Of a stretch of 64,000 bases of DNA, positions 29,701 to 40,704 are shown piece by piece. The translations under genes and the position numbers were made by a program. Origin of the DNA: Tetramitus jugosus (Eukaryota; Heterolobosea; Eutetramitea; Acrasida; Vahlkampfiidae); assembly GCA_937625935.1 (NCBI GenBank), contig OW569364.1, forward strand, positions 434,001 to 498,000. The letters run 5' to 3'. Below the pieces are notes generated by a model. That model worked only from the letters and a program-made list of their open reading frames with translations, did not search any database and had not been told where the DNA came from. How positions within the stretch are numbered: position 1 is the first letter of the stretch; every line of letters starts with the position of its first letter.

Positions 29701-30521
29701 GCAGCAGCAGGAATCATAAAATCTTCCAAGAGTGGATCATTGACTTCCACTTGTGCCTCTGAATGGCGCAACTGATTCGATGAGTAAATGTTGAGTGATT
29801 GAACTGAACTTAGCTTAAATGATTCATCATCATCATCATCATCACTCTTATCATTGTCATCATAGTCTTGTGACTCATCAATGAATGATGAATCATTATT
29901 GCTATAAAATTCTTCATCTTCTTCTTCGTTTTGATGATGAATGTTGTCAGTAGTAGTAGTAGTAGTAATAGTAGGATTACTGATGATATGGCTGTTGGTC
30001 ATGTTGTGGTTGGTGAATTGTTGGTGAAGCTCTTCATTATCATCAGTATCATTACTATAAGTGAAAAATTCATCATCATCATCATCATGCTCTTCTTCTT
30101 CTTCTTCTTCCTCTGTTGTATCATATGCTTCTTCATGCAATGACGATGATAATGATACTTGAGTTTTTACAGTTGGTGGAGAGTGATTGTTGTTGGTTTC
30201 AACGGCATGTTGTTGCTGTTGAGCTAATTTGTTCAAATTTTGCTGTTGTTGCTGCTGTTTGAGAGCTGAGATAGAACTGTCGGAGAAATAAGACACAGGA
30301 TCGAGTTGGTGAGGGTGATTGGTTGGGTGGAACCTGTTGGTTGTTACCAGGTCATCTTCAGCCATTGTTGGTGATGTGCTGTGGATATTATTATGGTGGT
30401 GGTGATGATGAGTGGTTTGTGCGAAATGAATTCTCTCCAGTAGGTTAAAATATTTGGGTTGTTGTTGAGTTTGGAGTTGGTGTTGTGCTTGTGAGGAATT
30501 TTTTTGTTCGTTTTGCGCCAT
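26759..30521 (-). CDS. GRAM-VASt membrane protein (Lam/GRAMD1-type sterol transfer family)
   Basis: Two exons, 30521-29423 and 29328-26759, joined in phase 1 (94-nt intron, GTAAGT...TGTAG), 1,222 aa. Residues 1-350 are low complexity: poly-Q, H, D/E and N runs. The GRAM domain (about 352-455) is split by the intron: FNVPPTEKVVEG then PNQGRMYISQNYVCFTSNIFGYKT. A long acidic linker follows. The VASt domain lies about 768-945 (CSAKDFFFLITADGSPF, then FRIIIYIYVKDG). Hydrophobic segments at about 1,035-1,055 and at the extreme C-terminus (WSIIGFLGLVSVAVAVKLLL) would anchor it in the ER. Lam/Aster proteins move sterol at membrane contact sites; a second C-terminal TM and the giant acidic linker are differences. 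Confidence 0.88.
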
Positions 30522-30913
30522 TGAAACCTAGCTATTTTTATATTTGAGCTGAGGCGGGATTCTTTTTGAGCGAACTGGTGGTGTGATAACTTGAGTTCAA
30601 ATGATGGTGTCGATGCAGAGATTGGTTGCATGAGAGATCATTCAAGGATATCATCAAAGTTATAAACAAGGAATCATATACAGTAGAAATCTCTTTTCTT
30701 CACAATATGCACAATAGGTCCGGATCTTCCAGTTTGGAGAGTTCGTTTTTTGTCACTTGTCATCCTTTTTTCTTGTTTCGAGTTGAGAGAAGAAGATTTC
30801 CCTCCGGAAGAAAAACAAAGAAGAAGCCAACCAATCAAAACAACACCATTATCATCGATTAGGAAAATCCTTCTATCCCCAACCAACCTACCATATATCG
30901 ATATAGATTTTGA
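30522..30913. promoter_or_regulatory. Divergent promoter region, GRAM-VASt and membrane protein genes
   Basis: This 392-bp gap between divergent starts has A-rich stretches before the plus-strand ATG and ATATCGATATAGAT near 30896-30909. No gene was recognised. Confidence 0.4.
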
Positions 30914-32392
30914 ATGCTAGAAAACAAGTCAATTGGGGCTCGATACACCTATACCAATGTTTCATTGCGGACTTTTTCACTGTGTGCAGTGTTCATGGTG
31001 TATGTTCTGTTGATGCTGTATGCAGTGTTGGGTCTGCTCGTTGGATCCTACAATTCAGTGACTTGGCAAAAAGGAACTTGTCATGTTTTGTCCTATTCCA
31101 ATCACACTACTAGTAGCAGTAGCACCAGTGGTAGCGATTTGCAAAGTGAGATTGATAACGCAGAAATTTCTTCTTCTTTGCAGCGATTCGTGCTTCAACC
31201 AAGATTTCTTTGTGCTTCTGCTAGTGTTCACTATGTGTCGTCACAAGATCAATTGAAAGAAGTGAGCGCATCCAACTGGATATATCATTATAACCGAACA
31301 GACACTGAAATGTATTATTGTGCTGTTCGTGCGACACAAAAGAAAAACAAATCGTTGCTTGAAAAGAGTGTGCTGAGTTGTGTACAGGAGGAAATTGTTG
31401 CACGCCCGTCCAATTATTCTTATAATTGTACGATGAATATGGTGGAGAGCAATGGTGGTGAATATGTATGGGAGTGGGGAGCTGCATTGAAGAAACGAAG
31501 TGAAAATGTACACTCGTTTTTGGTCATTGTGTTGCCTGTAATGATTACAGCTCTCGTTGTTATCGTTGCTTCATTCATCTCACTCTTGTTCATCAAGATT
31601 CGAAAAGATCACAATAGCAATAACAAAAAGGTGTCTCTATGGGAGTATCTAGGACCCAGAGATGAGAGCACGGGTGTAGATATGACTGGTTATGAGTTTG
31701 TGAAGAGTATTCCGTTCGCGAGCTACCAGAAGAAAATGGTTCACATTATGCAGCGGAGTCGAGGACTTAGAGCGGATGGCAGTGGTGATTCGTGTGCGGG
31801 TGAACAAGAACCGTTTCCACCTCAAGATGTTCCACCTTCTCCCGTGAGCAAGGATGAAGAACAAGTCATTGATAATGATGTTCTGTGGACGTATAGACCG
31901 CCTGTTATGGGGCAATTGGCAAACAGGAAATCCGCACTTGCGATCTATTTGATAATCATGGCTGTACTATTCGGATTTCTGTCGCTGTGTATCACTGGTG
32001 GTGTGCGGAATCAAAGCTTTTTGATCTCATTCCTCTGTTTGTACTGCGTTTTATTGATGGTCGTGTGCACAGTCATGTTTTATCATACGGTGAGCAGGAC
32101 AATGTACATAATGACAGTGGATCGAATCTTTGTGATATACAACAGATTCTTTTCGATACACATTTACTGCATCGAAACGAATAAGCTAGACCATGTGGAC
32201 TACAATATTGAGGGCAAGAATGTTGTTCTGGGCAAGGTCGTTCTCCAGCACAATGTGTTTGTTCCCATTCAGTTCGACTATGTTGTCGATGTGAACTATG
32301 TTCGCTCCGTCGTTGAAGGCAACAGAGCTACCACCCAAACACCCTTTGACTTTCACCAACACCGGAGTCATGCCATCGACTATTTTGACTGA
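30914..32392 (+). CDS. Multi-TM membrane protein with glycosylated ectodomain, unknown
   Basis: A 492-aa single-exon gene. TM1 is at about 20-45. An ectodomain of roughly 150 residues carries several N-x-S/T sites and paired Cys, then TM2 follows at about 204-230 (FLVIVLPVMITALVVIVASFI). A cytosolic loop with Pro/Ser/Asp comes next, then TM3 (about 345-365) and TM4 (about 370-395), and a ~100-residue beta-rich tail. I do not recognise a family. The N-terminal half (TM, glycosylated loop, TM) has the same layout as the gene at 42961-44518, but sequence relation is not evident. Confidence 0.7.
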   Translation: MLENKSIGARYTYTNVSLRTFSLCAVFMVYVLLMLYAVLGLLVGSYNSVTWQKGTCHVLSYSNHTTSSSSTSGSDLQSEIDNAEISSSLQRFVLQPRFLCASASVHYVSSQDQLKEVSASNWIYHYNRTDTEMYYCAVRATQKKNKSLLEKSVLSCVQEEIVARPSNYSYNCTMNMVESNGGEYVWEWGAALKKRSENVHSFLVIVLPVMITALVVIVASFISLLFIKIRKDHNSNNKKVSLWEYLGPRDESTGVDMTGYEFVKSIPFASYQKKMVHIMQRSRGLRADGSGDSCAGEQEPFPPQDVPPSPVSKDEEQVIDNDVLWTYRPPVMGQLANRKSALAIYLIIMAVLFGFLSLCITGGVRNQSFLISFLCLYCVLLMVVCTVMFYHTVSRTMYIMTVDRIFVIYNRFFSIHIYCIETNKLDHVDYNIEGKNVVLGKVVLQHNVFVPIQFDYVVDVNYVRSVVEGNRATTQTPFDFHQHRSHAIDYFD

Positions 32393-32559
32393 TGAAACAA
32401 TTCATGAGGCCACAAAGAAACAAAACTGCGAGTCGCACGAACATGCAAAAAACACTGGTGTGTTCATGATTTGGTTGGCAATCGACATCATCCATAAAAA
32501 ACCTTTTCACACGAACAAACAACCTTGTTCATCAAAGCTCCTTCCAGATATCTCCAAAA

Positions 32560-33927
32560 ATGAACTCCTCTGCTGTTCCTTCCCTCAAAGTGCCGCTCAT
32601 AGTATGCCTTATCGTAGCATGCAGCTCCTTTCCATTCAGTCTTTTGCACTATTTCCTGCCTCAAATGTTGCAGAAGCAGTTCAATATATCTAATGAAGAT
32701 TTGGGACTCTATTCTGGCTTGGTTGACTTTGCCGACTCGTTCACAAGCTTCATTAGCTCTGCTTTCGTGGGCTATTTGTCTGATATCTATGGTAAAAAAC
32801 CATTGTTGGTTGTTTCGCTGTTGTGTAGCTTTTTGCGGTTGGTTCTGTATGCGTTTATACGTGATGTGAGGTTGTTGATTGGTGTGGAGTGCCTTTATGG
32901 CTTTGTGAATTGCACATCTGTGATGGTCACTGCTCTGATGGTTGAGTTTTCAACCAATGAAAACAGAGTCAGATTGTTTGGTTACATGACAGCGTCCTAT
33001 GCTCTGTCTCGGTCTCTGAGCTCACTAGTTGGTGGGTTGCTCGTCCATTTTGAGAGTGGATTCAAGGTTGACAATCCATATGCCATTTACTCTCTGTTGT
33101 CTGCTTGTTTGACACTGGTGTCCATTGTTTTGTCTCATGACATACCATTGTCGTCGTCACTTGAACAACCAAGGAGCAGCAACTCGAACACACAAGACGA
33201 TCTATATTATCCCAATTCCACACTGCCTGAAAACTTGCAACGGTTTTTACAGAATTGGTTCAAGGAGTTGAAGTGGGTGTCTAACAAGAAGGCATTGCTA
33301 TTGATCATGTGTCGCGGCATGATCTCGTTTGCCTCTTCAACACTGCTATGGACATTGTTTGCTTTTACTCCGTTGAGAGATTATGGCTTAGACTTGAGTT
33401 CTCTCAAAGTTGGTCTCATTTTTATGATGTATGGACTCATAAGCTTCGGTTTCCAGTTTGTGCTGTTTGATCGTGTCGTGGGTGCACTCGGACTACGTGG
33501 AACGTTTATCTTGGGTGGTTTTCTATCTGCGACTCAACTACTGTTACTACCAATATCGCCACTGCCCTATTGGAGCTCGGACTATCAGCCACTGAACCTC
33601 AATGCCTCTCTGTATGTGGTCACCTTTATTTCGATTGGTGTTGCTCTGTATGCAGTTGGAGAAGTGATGAGGCCAGCGTTGGATGCTATGATTGTCAATA
33701 CGACAGATTTGGGAAAGCAAGGAATCGTTCAGGGTGTATCTCGCATGTCTCACGTTTTTTGTGACGCGGTTGGAAGTATTATCGTTGGATGGTTGTATTC
33801 TTACTTCGTTCGAACTGGACATCCAATCTATGTGTTTGTTTTCTCAGCAACCTTTTATTTGGTTCCTGCACTTGTCGTGTACAGAATGGACAATACTTTG
33901 GAAGTACATAAGTCCACGCGCAGATAA
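32560..33927 (+). CDS. Major facilitator superfamily transporter
   Basis: A 455-aa single-exon protein with about 12 hydrophobic segments in two halves and a hydrophilic central loop (about 205-230). The MFS motif-A-type loop between TM2 and TM3 is clear: GYLSDIYGKKPLL. The GLYSGLVDFADSF region before it fits the tetracycline-efflux/ZINC-induced-facilitator branch. It probably exports or imports a small organic solute across the plasma or vacuolar membrane; the substrate cannot be read. Confidence 0.88.
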   Translation: MNSSAVPSLKVPLIVCLIVACSSFPFSLLHYFLPQMLQKQFNISNEDLGLYSGLVDFADSFTSFISSAFVGYLSDIYGKKPLLVVSLLCSFLRLVLYAFIRDVRLLIGVECLYGFVNCTSVMVTALMVEFSTNENRVRLFGYMTASYALSRSLSSLVGGLLVHFESGFKVDNPYAIYSLLSACLTLVSIVLSHDIPLSSSLEQPRSSNSNTQDDLYYPNSTLPENLQRFLQNWFKELKWVSNKKALLLIMCRGMISFASSTLLWTLFAFTPLRDYGLDLSSLKVGLIFMMYGLISFGFQFVLFDRVVGALGLRGTFILGGFLSATQLLLLPISPLPYWSSDYQPLNLNASLYVVTFISIGVALYAVGEVMRPALDAMIVNTTDLGKQGIVQGVSRMSHVFCDAVGSIIVGWLYSYFVRTGHPIYVFVFSATFYLVPALVVYRMDNTLEVHKSTRR

Positions 33928-34006
33928 GATAAATGAATAACTTAACTCAAGCTCAATTTTTGCTTGTCTTGTCGCTGTGCCACACAACCAAAACTAACTA
34001 AAAACC

Positions 34007-34010
34007 AAAA
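34007..34010 (-). terminator. Pol III terminator of tRNA-Ser
   Basis: A TTTT run on the minus strand lies three bases after the discriminator base, followed by GG and another T run. Confidence 0.75.
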
Positions 34011-34013
34011 TGT

Positions 34014-34095
34014 CGCCCACTGTAGGATTCGAACCTACGCGGGATGAACCCAACGCATTAGCAGTGCGCCGCCTTAACCACTCGGCCAAATGAGC
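34014..34095 (-). tRNA. tRNA-Ser (GCT anticodon)
   Basis: An 82-nt class II tRNA. The acceptor stem GCTCATT pairs with AGTGGGC (with G-U pairs), discriminator G. D-arm sequence TGGCCGAGTGGTTAAGGC, anticodon loop CTGCTAA with anticodon GCT, a long variable arm, and the T arm GTAGG-TTCGAAT-CCTAC fit tRNA-Ser for AGC/AGU codons. No intron. The A and B boxes coincide with the D and T arms. A retroelement fragment begins 46 bp upstream. Confidence 0.96.
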
Positions 34096-34153
34096 TTGAT
34101 ATATTCCGATATATTACCCCGATATTACAACCAAATATATCAACCAACCCGAC

Positions 34154-34479
34154 GTGGGGAAGGAGATACGAGGGAGGATATCACTACGGCACTCCAAAGG
34201 TCGGGATGCAAGCCAAAAGACGCTGTAAAGAGGGTAGAAAATGTGATCAACAACACCAAAAGAATGTGCATCAAAGCACTCCACACGCTGTTCACTGCCT
34301 CAAAGGAACGGTGGAGAGAAACAATGATCAGCACTACAAATGTTAGTCCTCACGGACTTGAAGACGATAGGGAGTGATACGATACTCTGCACCGTGACGG
34401 TGCAGAGTAGAATTGCTTCTAAAATGTTGTAAAGAATAAAGTGGCAACGCCAGGTTGTATGGAAAAAAAAAAAAAAATA
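34154..34479 (+). mobile_element. LINE-type element D: 3' fragment upstream of tRNA-Ser
   Basis: The 326-bp body lies between perfect 13-bp repeats, CAACCAACCCGAC, at 34141-34153 and 34480-34492. It contains the last ~74 codons of ORF2 (stop TGA at 34375-34377), a perfect 12-bp stem-loop (34383-34394 with 34398-34409), AATAAAGTGGCAAC and GTTGTATGGAA followed by poly(A), closely matching the end of element C. The TSD starts 46 bp upstream of the mature tRNA 5' end. Confidence 0.88.
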
Positions 34480-34688
34480 CAACCAACCCGACACACAAAA
34501 TGCATTCTGGGCTGAAGCTTGTGATGTACGTAGTTAGTCAAACCTAAGGGGAACTATGATACTATGATGCACCTGTCTACAGAGTGTTGACACACCAAAA
34601 TGATTTTCCGATCCAAAAAAACACCGCTTCTTCACACAACAAAAAAAAACACAACGAATCAACAGACTCAGAGAGAGGACCAACAACA

Positions 34689-35570
34689 ATGCATCGTCAA
34701 CTGTTTCGCAAGGCAACACACCATGCTACTGCCACCACCACCAAACGTTCCACATCACTCCAATGTCATCCATCACTACCACTATTGACTAACAACCACC
34801 ACATGATGAACCACAACCACAACAACAACTCTAACCATAACACTAACAACAATACTCAACAAGTACGTTCCATGGTATTCAACAAACTTGTCATGCCAGG
34901 ACCCAAATCACTCGATCAAATCGTAAAAATGAACCTCCTAGAGAAGCAAACAGCAGAAGACATTAAAGTCATATGGTACAAGTATCATGCAGCAACCAAT
35001 GACGTGTTGGCTCACACATTAACCACTGAACAATATCGTTTATTGGAGGTACGTGGTCGTGCATGCCCCATGTTTGTTCTACCCATTTTTAGAAACATTG
35101 GTTTTCAAAACATGGTTCTCCAATTTCAGAATGATCATGTGCTGTATAGTTCATTGCGCGAATTTCAAAAAATTGGAGAGTTTGCGACACCGTATCTCAC
35201 ATTGACTCACTATCAAGAATTTTCTCAGTCAAAGAATATTGTGTTGATGAGAGGGGAGGTCAACACAAAGGAGATTGATAAGCAACAGGCAAAGGAAACA
35301 GTGGAAATCATGTATCGATTCTATTTGGACGATGTGTTGTTTAGAGATTTTGTGGAACCGTTCAACAAGGCTCCTCACTTGTTCTCGTTCCAGAATTTGA
35401 TGAATGCGGTTCAAACGGTGCGACCTCCAAAGATTACAAAATCAAAGCTCATGGACAAATTCGATGGCAAGTATGTCAATACGAAGCAATATGATCAGAA
35501 TCAGCAATCAAAAGACACTTCTGTGCATCCTTCTATTGCTGCTGTCAAGGATTGGAACAATAAGAGATAA
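34689..35570 (+). CDS. ATP11: Mitochondrial F1-ATPase assembly factor, ATP11 family
   Basis: 293 aa from the ATG at 34689 (MHRQLFRKATHH), chosen because a basic Ser/Thr-rich mitochondrial presequence follows; the frame is open upstream but Lys/Asn-rich. After a His/Asn-rich low-complexity stretch the ATP11 domain runs from about residue 70: SLDQIVKMNLLEKQTAEDIKVIW, CPMFVLPIFRNIG, FATPYLTLTHYQEF and IVLMRGEV. ATP11/ATPAF1 binds free F1 beta subunits in the matrix during ATP synthase assembly. Length is near the usual ~300 aa. Confidence 0.88.
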   Translation: MHRQLFRKATHHATATTTKRSTSLQCHPSLPLLTNNHHMMNHNHNNNSNHNTNNNTQQVRSMVFNKLVMPGPKSLDQIVKMNLLEKQTAEDIKVIWYKYHAATNDVLAHTLTTEQYRLLEVRGRACPMFVLPIFRNIGFQNMVLQFQNDHVLYSSLREFQKIGEFATPYLTLTHYQEFSQSKNIVLMRGEVNTKEIDKQQAKETVEIMYRFYLDDVLFRDFVEPFNKAPHLFSFQNLMNAVQTVRPPKITKSKLMDKFDGKYVNTKQYDQNQQSKDTSVHPSIAAVKDWNNKR

Positions 35571-35592
35571 ATGAACTTGTTTGGTTTTACTA

Positions 35593-38500
35593 TTAGTTGG
35601 TGTGTTGACCGCGGTTGTACGTGTTGGATCTCGCAAATTGCTCATACTTTCGTCTCCATTTCTCTCCCTCTTCCTTTGCATTGGACAGTTGAATCTTGAA
35701 CAAGTTCATTCGTTCTTCGAGGTTCGACTTTTCATTTCTCAAAATGTTCAATTCATTCTCATAAAACTTCTTGTTGTCTCTCAGTTGAGTAAAGCTGGAT
35801 GAATGAGATAATTGATCTTTCAATTGAGAGATGAGAGCTCGCAATTCGCTGATTTCTTGTTCCGATTCCTTCAGTTGAGCAGCCATCTGGGTCACATCTG
35901 AATTTTCTCGAAGTGTTGATTGGAGTTGCATCGCTTGATGTTGAGAGTACAACTGTTGATACTTGCTCTGAGCAATCAATATCTCGTTTTTCATTTGATT
36001 CAGTTTGGACTCAAAGGTACGGTTTTCATTTGCGGCATTAATCTCTTGCTGCTGCATCTGAGTTCTAATCTTTGTGTTTTCTTCTCTCAACATATCTATA
36101 TTGATGTTTCCTCGCTCAGTCACAGAGTCATACTTGGCAGCCAAGGTTGCATAGTCTTGTTGTAGCGTTCTCTTCTGTTCTCGATTCAAAATGAGGTCTT
36201 GTTCCGCGCGAGCCAATTGCTGCTGCAGTTGTTCAAAGTTTGTTCTGTTTTGCGACTCCTGTTGAGAGGATGTTATTTTCAAGCTATACAATGACTCATT
36301 CAAAGTAATTATTGTTTCTTTCAATTCTGATTTCTCTGAAGAACATATTTCTAATTGTTCACTAATCTTTTGGCAGTTGATTTCCAACTCCTCGTTCTTT
36401 TCCTGAGATTGGGTTAGTTTATCCAGAACTTCATTCTTTTGTTTCTCTATCTTCTTGATTTGTTGTCGCAATTCCTCTTTCTCCTGATTCACAACTAGTT
36501 TCCAGCTGTCCCTATCTTTTCGAACTGATTCATTCTCAGCTTCATAAACGTTCAACCTTTGTATTTTCGATTGCAACTCGATGTCTAAACGGTGTTTTTC
36601 CTCATTCAACATTTTCTCCTTGGATTTAAATGATTCAATGACTGATTCGAACTGCTTGTTAATTTCAACGATGCTATTCTTGTAGGACAAGTCCTGTTGA
36701 GAGAGTTTTAGTTGAACCTCATCCCGTTCTCTCTTAATCGAGTCAACCTGATCATTCAGCGTTTGAATTCTATTCTTCAAATCAATTATTTGTTGTTGAT
36801 TATTTTTTGTCTCTATTTCATGCTGTACCTGTTGTAACTCGAGAGATTCAGTCAGAGACTGAACGGTGTTGTTCAGTTTCAAAATTGTCATTTTCTGAGT
36901 TTTCACCTCATCAACTCCAACTTGCTTCAACTCCTTCAATTGTTTCTGTAATCCTTCACTCTCTCGCTGAATATCATTCTTTTGTTTCCTCAATGTTTCA
37001 ATGTGATTCTGCAATTGGTCAATCTCCTGCTTTAGAGCTTCGCATCTCTCTTGCAACAATTTTTCTCTTGATTCTGATATAGCGAGTCTTGATTGAGTTT
37101 CCTTAGAGATATCCTCTATTGAAATAGCCATTTTCTCTTGAATACTCCTATTCTGAATCTTTAGGGTAGATACTTGTTTAAACAGTTCCTCTCTTTCTTG
37201 AGTTTCTTCCTCTAATTGATTCTTCAATTCTTGAACTCTGTTTGATTGTTGCTCCATATCAGCAGTTTGTTGATTGTACTTGGATTTGATAATTGAATAT
37301 TCTTGGTTGGTTGTTTCTAACTCATTCTGAAGAACCTTAAGTTGATGACTGAGGATTTGCTCTGCGTTCGATACTTGATCCTCGATTTGTACATACTCGT
37401 CCAATAGTCCTGATACTTGAGGATTTAATTTTGAAAGATTGGAAGATAAGAAAGAGATTTGACTACCCAAAGCACGTATTCGATCATCTCTTTCCTCCAA
37501 TGCCTGTTTTACTCTCTTCATTTCATCATCATGTTTTTCTCGGAAATCTTCTAGATGCTCTTTTACTACTCTCTCTCGTGATTCGCATTTCTTCTGAGAG
37601 TTGATCAACTCTGCAATCTTAGATTCTAACTTTCCAGTAACAACTGCCCTTTCAGATTCACTTTCGACTTGAATTCTCTTCACCGCTCTCTGGGAATGAG
37701 TAAGAGACTCTTGAAGTTGCTCAATAGTGCTTTTCATAGCTCCTATTTGCTCCTTCAATGATTTAATCTCGTGTTCGTAAGTGAATCGTTCCTTGTTATG
37801 GATAGATTCTTTGTTGTTCAATTCATCTGTCAGTTCTTTGATATTGTTTTGAAGAAGAGAGATTTGCAACTCTGAGGAGAGTTTCTCGTTCTTGAAATCC
37901 TCTATTTGTTGGACAATCTCTTTCTCAACGTTCATCTGTTTCTCATTATATATCACTATCTCCATATTTAACTCATTGATCGTTTTTTCATATTCTTGGT
38001 GTTTCATTTCGACTTCATTCCATTTCTCCTCATTGGTTCTTCTATATTCCCCAAGTATTTTTCTCTGATTGTCATTATCGTCTTTCAGGTTATTGATTAG
38101 TGCTTCGTATTGTTTCTTCTCCATTTCCCTTTCCTGGAACTTTTGGGATGCCTTCTCTTTCTGCCTCTCTATCTCATTCAATAAAGAAACAATCTCTTCT
38201 TTACTATCCTTCAACTTCTTTTGTTCTACTTTATTTGTTCTCTCAAGGTCTAGCAATTTTTCTTCCAATGATTCATTGAAACTCTTCATTTCTCTGACAT
38301 TGTCGTGTAATGCCATAATTATTGATTCTTTCTGTGAAACCTTCGACTCAGTAGTGAGTCTGTATTGTTCAAAGTCGTGAGTGACGATTGAATAGTTTCT
38401 TCTCAATGAATCTAACTGCTCCTCTAACGTAACAACCTTCAAGTTGTCCTGTTCCTTCTCAATATTCAGGTCAGATAAAGTTTCCAAGGTTGTAGAAAGT

Positions 38501-40507
38501 TTCTCTCTGCTCAGGCTATACTTCTCATGAAGGGATTCGTTCTCCTCTTGGAGAGTTAATGTCAAATTCTGAAGTTCATCAAACTTCGTTTTCAAATCTA
38601 ATCTGTCCTTCTTCAGTAATTCCATTTCGATATCAGTCTTTGACTTCAATTTCTCTAGTTCAGCTTCAAGTAGTTGTTTTTCATTTGTCATAATAGCAAG
38701 CTCACGACTTCCTTTTGATACTTGTTGGGAATACTCTTCGATTTGGTTGTTCTTTTCCTCTAATTCTCTCTTAAGACTTGTCAGTTCGGTGCTCAGTCTG
38801 TGGTGTGAAGACTCCAGCGTAGAGAGGGATTTACTCATTGAATCGTAACTCTCAGTCTGTTTCTTTACTTCCAGTTGAGTATTTTGGGTTAAGATCTGAC
38901 ATCTCTCTTGTACCTGAACCTTCTCAGCGACCAATTGTTGGATCCTCTGATTTAATACTACAATCTCTTGCTCATAGTTGTCAGTAGAGGCCTTATGTTG
39001 ATTAAGTTGCTCTGCTTTGCTCTCTTTAAGCAAATGATACTGCTCTAGAATCTCTGACAATTCTTTTCGTAACTGATCTTCGATCAATTCATTCTGTTTC
39101 TTGGCTTCTTCGAGCAACCTTCGAGTATTCGCTGATTCGCTGATTTCTTTTTGGAGATCTGCGACTAGCGACTCGCTCTTCTGCTTGTACTCTTCCAATT
39201 CTGAGCACATGTTACTATTCTTCTCCTCTTGATCTTGCAGTCTAAAATTCAAGGACTTCATGTCATCGTTCAATTTTTCAACAAGTCCTGTCAAATTACT
39301 ATTCTCTTCTTTCAGTTTTCTTCCCTCAGCCAGAGATAGATTCAACTTGTATTCGAGATTATCCAGCAATTTTGCGTACTCTTCTGCTACTTCTCTGTCT
39401 GTTCGCGATTCTTGTTGAATATCTATGCTCGATAGGTGAGTCATCTGAAGATCTCTTTGCACATTTTCAATTTCCAATTTTAATTCTTGGATTTTGAAAT
39501 GAAGTTTATCCTCTCTGGCAGCCGAAGAAGTTAGTTGTATGGTTAAGTTCTCCTTATCCGATAGCAAGCTTCCTATCTCTCTTTTTTGCGCTCCAACTGT
39601 CTTCTCCACCTCTTGGATGTACTCTTTCAACTCATCGACTCTCTTTTCTCTGTGTGCGAGATCCGCCCTTATATTCCCAATATTTTCTTCCATGACTTTC
39701 ATGTCTAGAACCATTTGGTTCTTGTCTGTTCTCAATGAATCGAGACGCTCCTGCAAGTGCACTATTTCTGCCTCTTTGGTTTCGATAGAACCCTTAAGTT
39801 GGAGGATAAATATTTCATCGTTGTGGGATACTTCTGTCTTCTCTTTGATTACCATGTATTGGGTTTGAACTTCCTTTCGAAGAATTAAAATCTCGTCCTC
39901 CAGGCTTTCCATCTACCATGCAATCGGGATCTAAGTTTAACTACAAGCTTTCATCTACAAAAATTAATTCTTGACTACATACTTGTTCCTTTAAATACTC
40001 GTTTTGCTCCCTCTTTTTCTCATTGTCCTGTTTGAGTTTTTCATACTTTTCTCTCAGACCTGTAAACTCTACTGACTCTGCCTCAAACAATTGAGATCTC
40101 GACAAGGATTTGTCTAGAGAGGAGCTTCTTCTATTTGGCGATCGTTGAGGAGACATATCCACCTCTTCTCTATCTTCCATCTCCCTCGGTAATGGAGAAG
40201 AAGAAGGATTCAATTGCCTGGACAAGGGCAATGAAGCAGGAGACAATATGTGCTGTTGTAACCTTTGCGTCGTTTGAGACAAGGCACTCGCGACAGGAGA
40301 TGATACTGGAGAAGTTTGAATATTACTGGTGTTAATATTCATGTTGTGCAGGATTTTGTTCATGTCCCTCAAGGCTTTCACTTGTTCTCTCGTGTTCGAG
40401 GTCTGTATGATCGCAGTTAGCTCTATTTCCATATATGAATTCGAAAATCATTGATATGAACAAAACAAACAACTTACATTGATAGCAAAGGGGAATGACG
40501 AATTCAT
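35593..40507 (-). CDS. Giant coiled-coil protein (~1,595 aa), centrosomal/golgin-like
   Basis: Three exons, 40507-40478, 40420-39983 and 39912-35593, all phase 0, with GTAAGT and GTATGT donors. The start (MNSSFPFAIN) is uncertain: the frame stays open ~50 codons further up without an ATG and reads like protein, so another upstream exon or a non-ATG start is possible. Residues ~10-110 are Ser/Pro-rich with an armadillo-like start (TSNTREQVKALRDMNKIL). From ~125 to the end it is almost continuous heptad-patterned coiled coil rich in Glu, Lys, Gln and Leu. No motor, GRIP or kinase domain is visible. A structural role at Golgi, basal body or cytoskeleton is inference. Confidence 0.75.
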
Positions 40508-40704
40508 GTTGAAAATTTGTTGTCTCTCAGTGAGAGTGCGATTCAACTGTAGTGTGATCAAGACCTCGATGCACGTCGGAGTCTTTTCCGAAATACCGAA
40601 AAAAATTCCAAAGAAAGTTTGAACTGAGTCTTGCACCCCAGCATAAAAAAATGTACCTGCCGCTTTGCCACATAAAACACAAATAACAAAACAACAAGAA
40701 CAAC

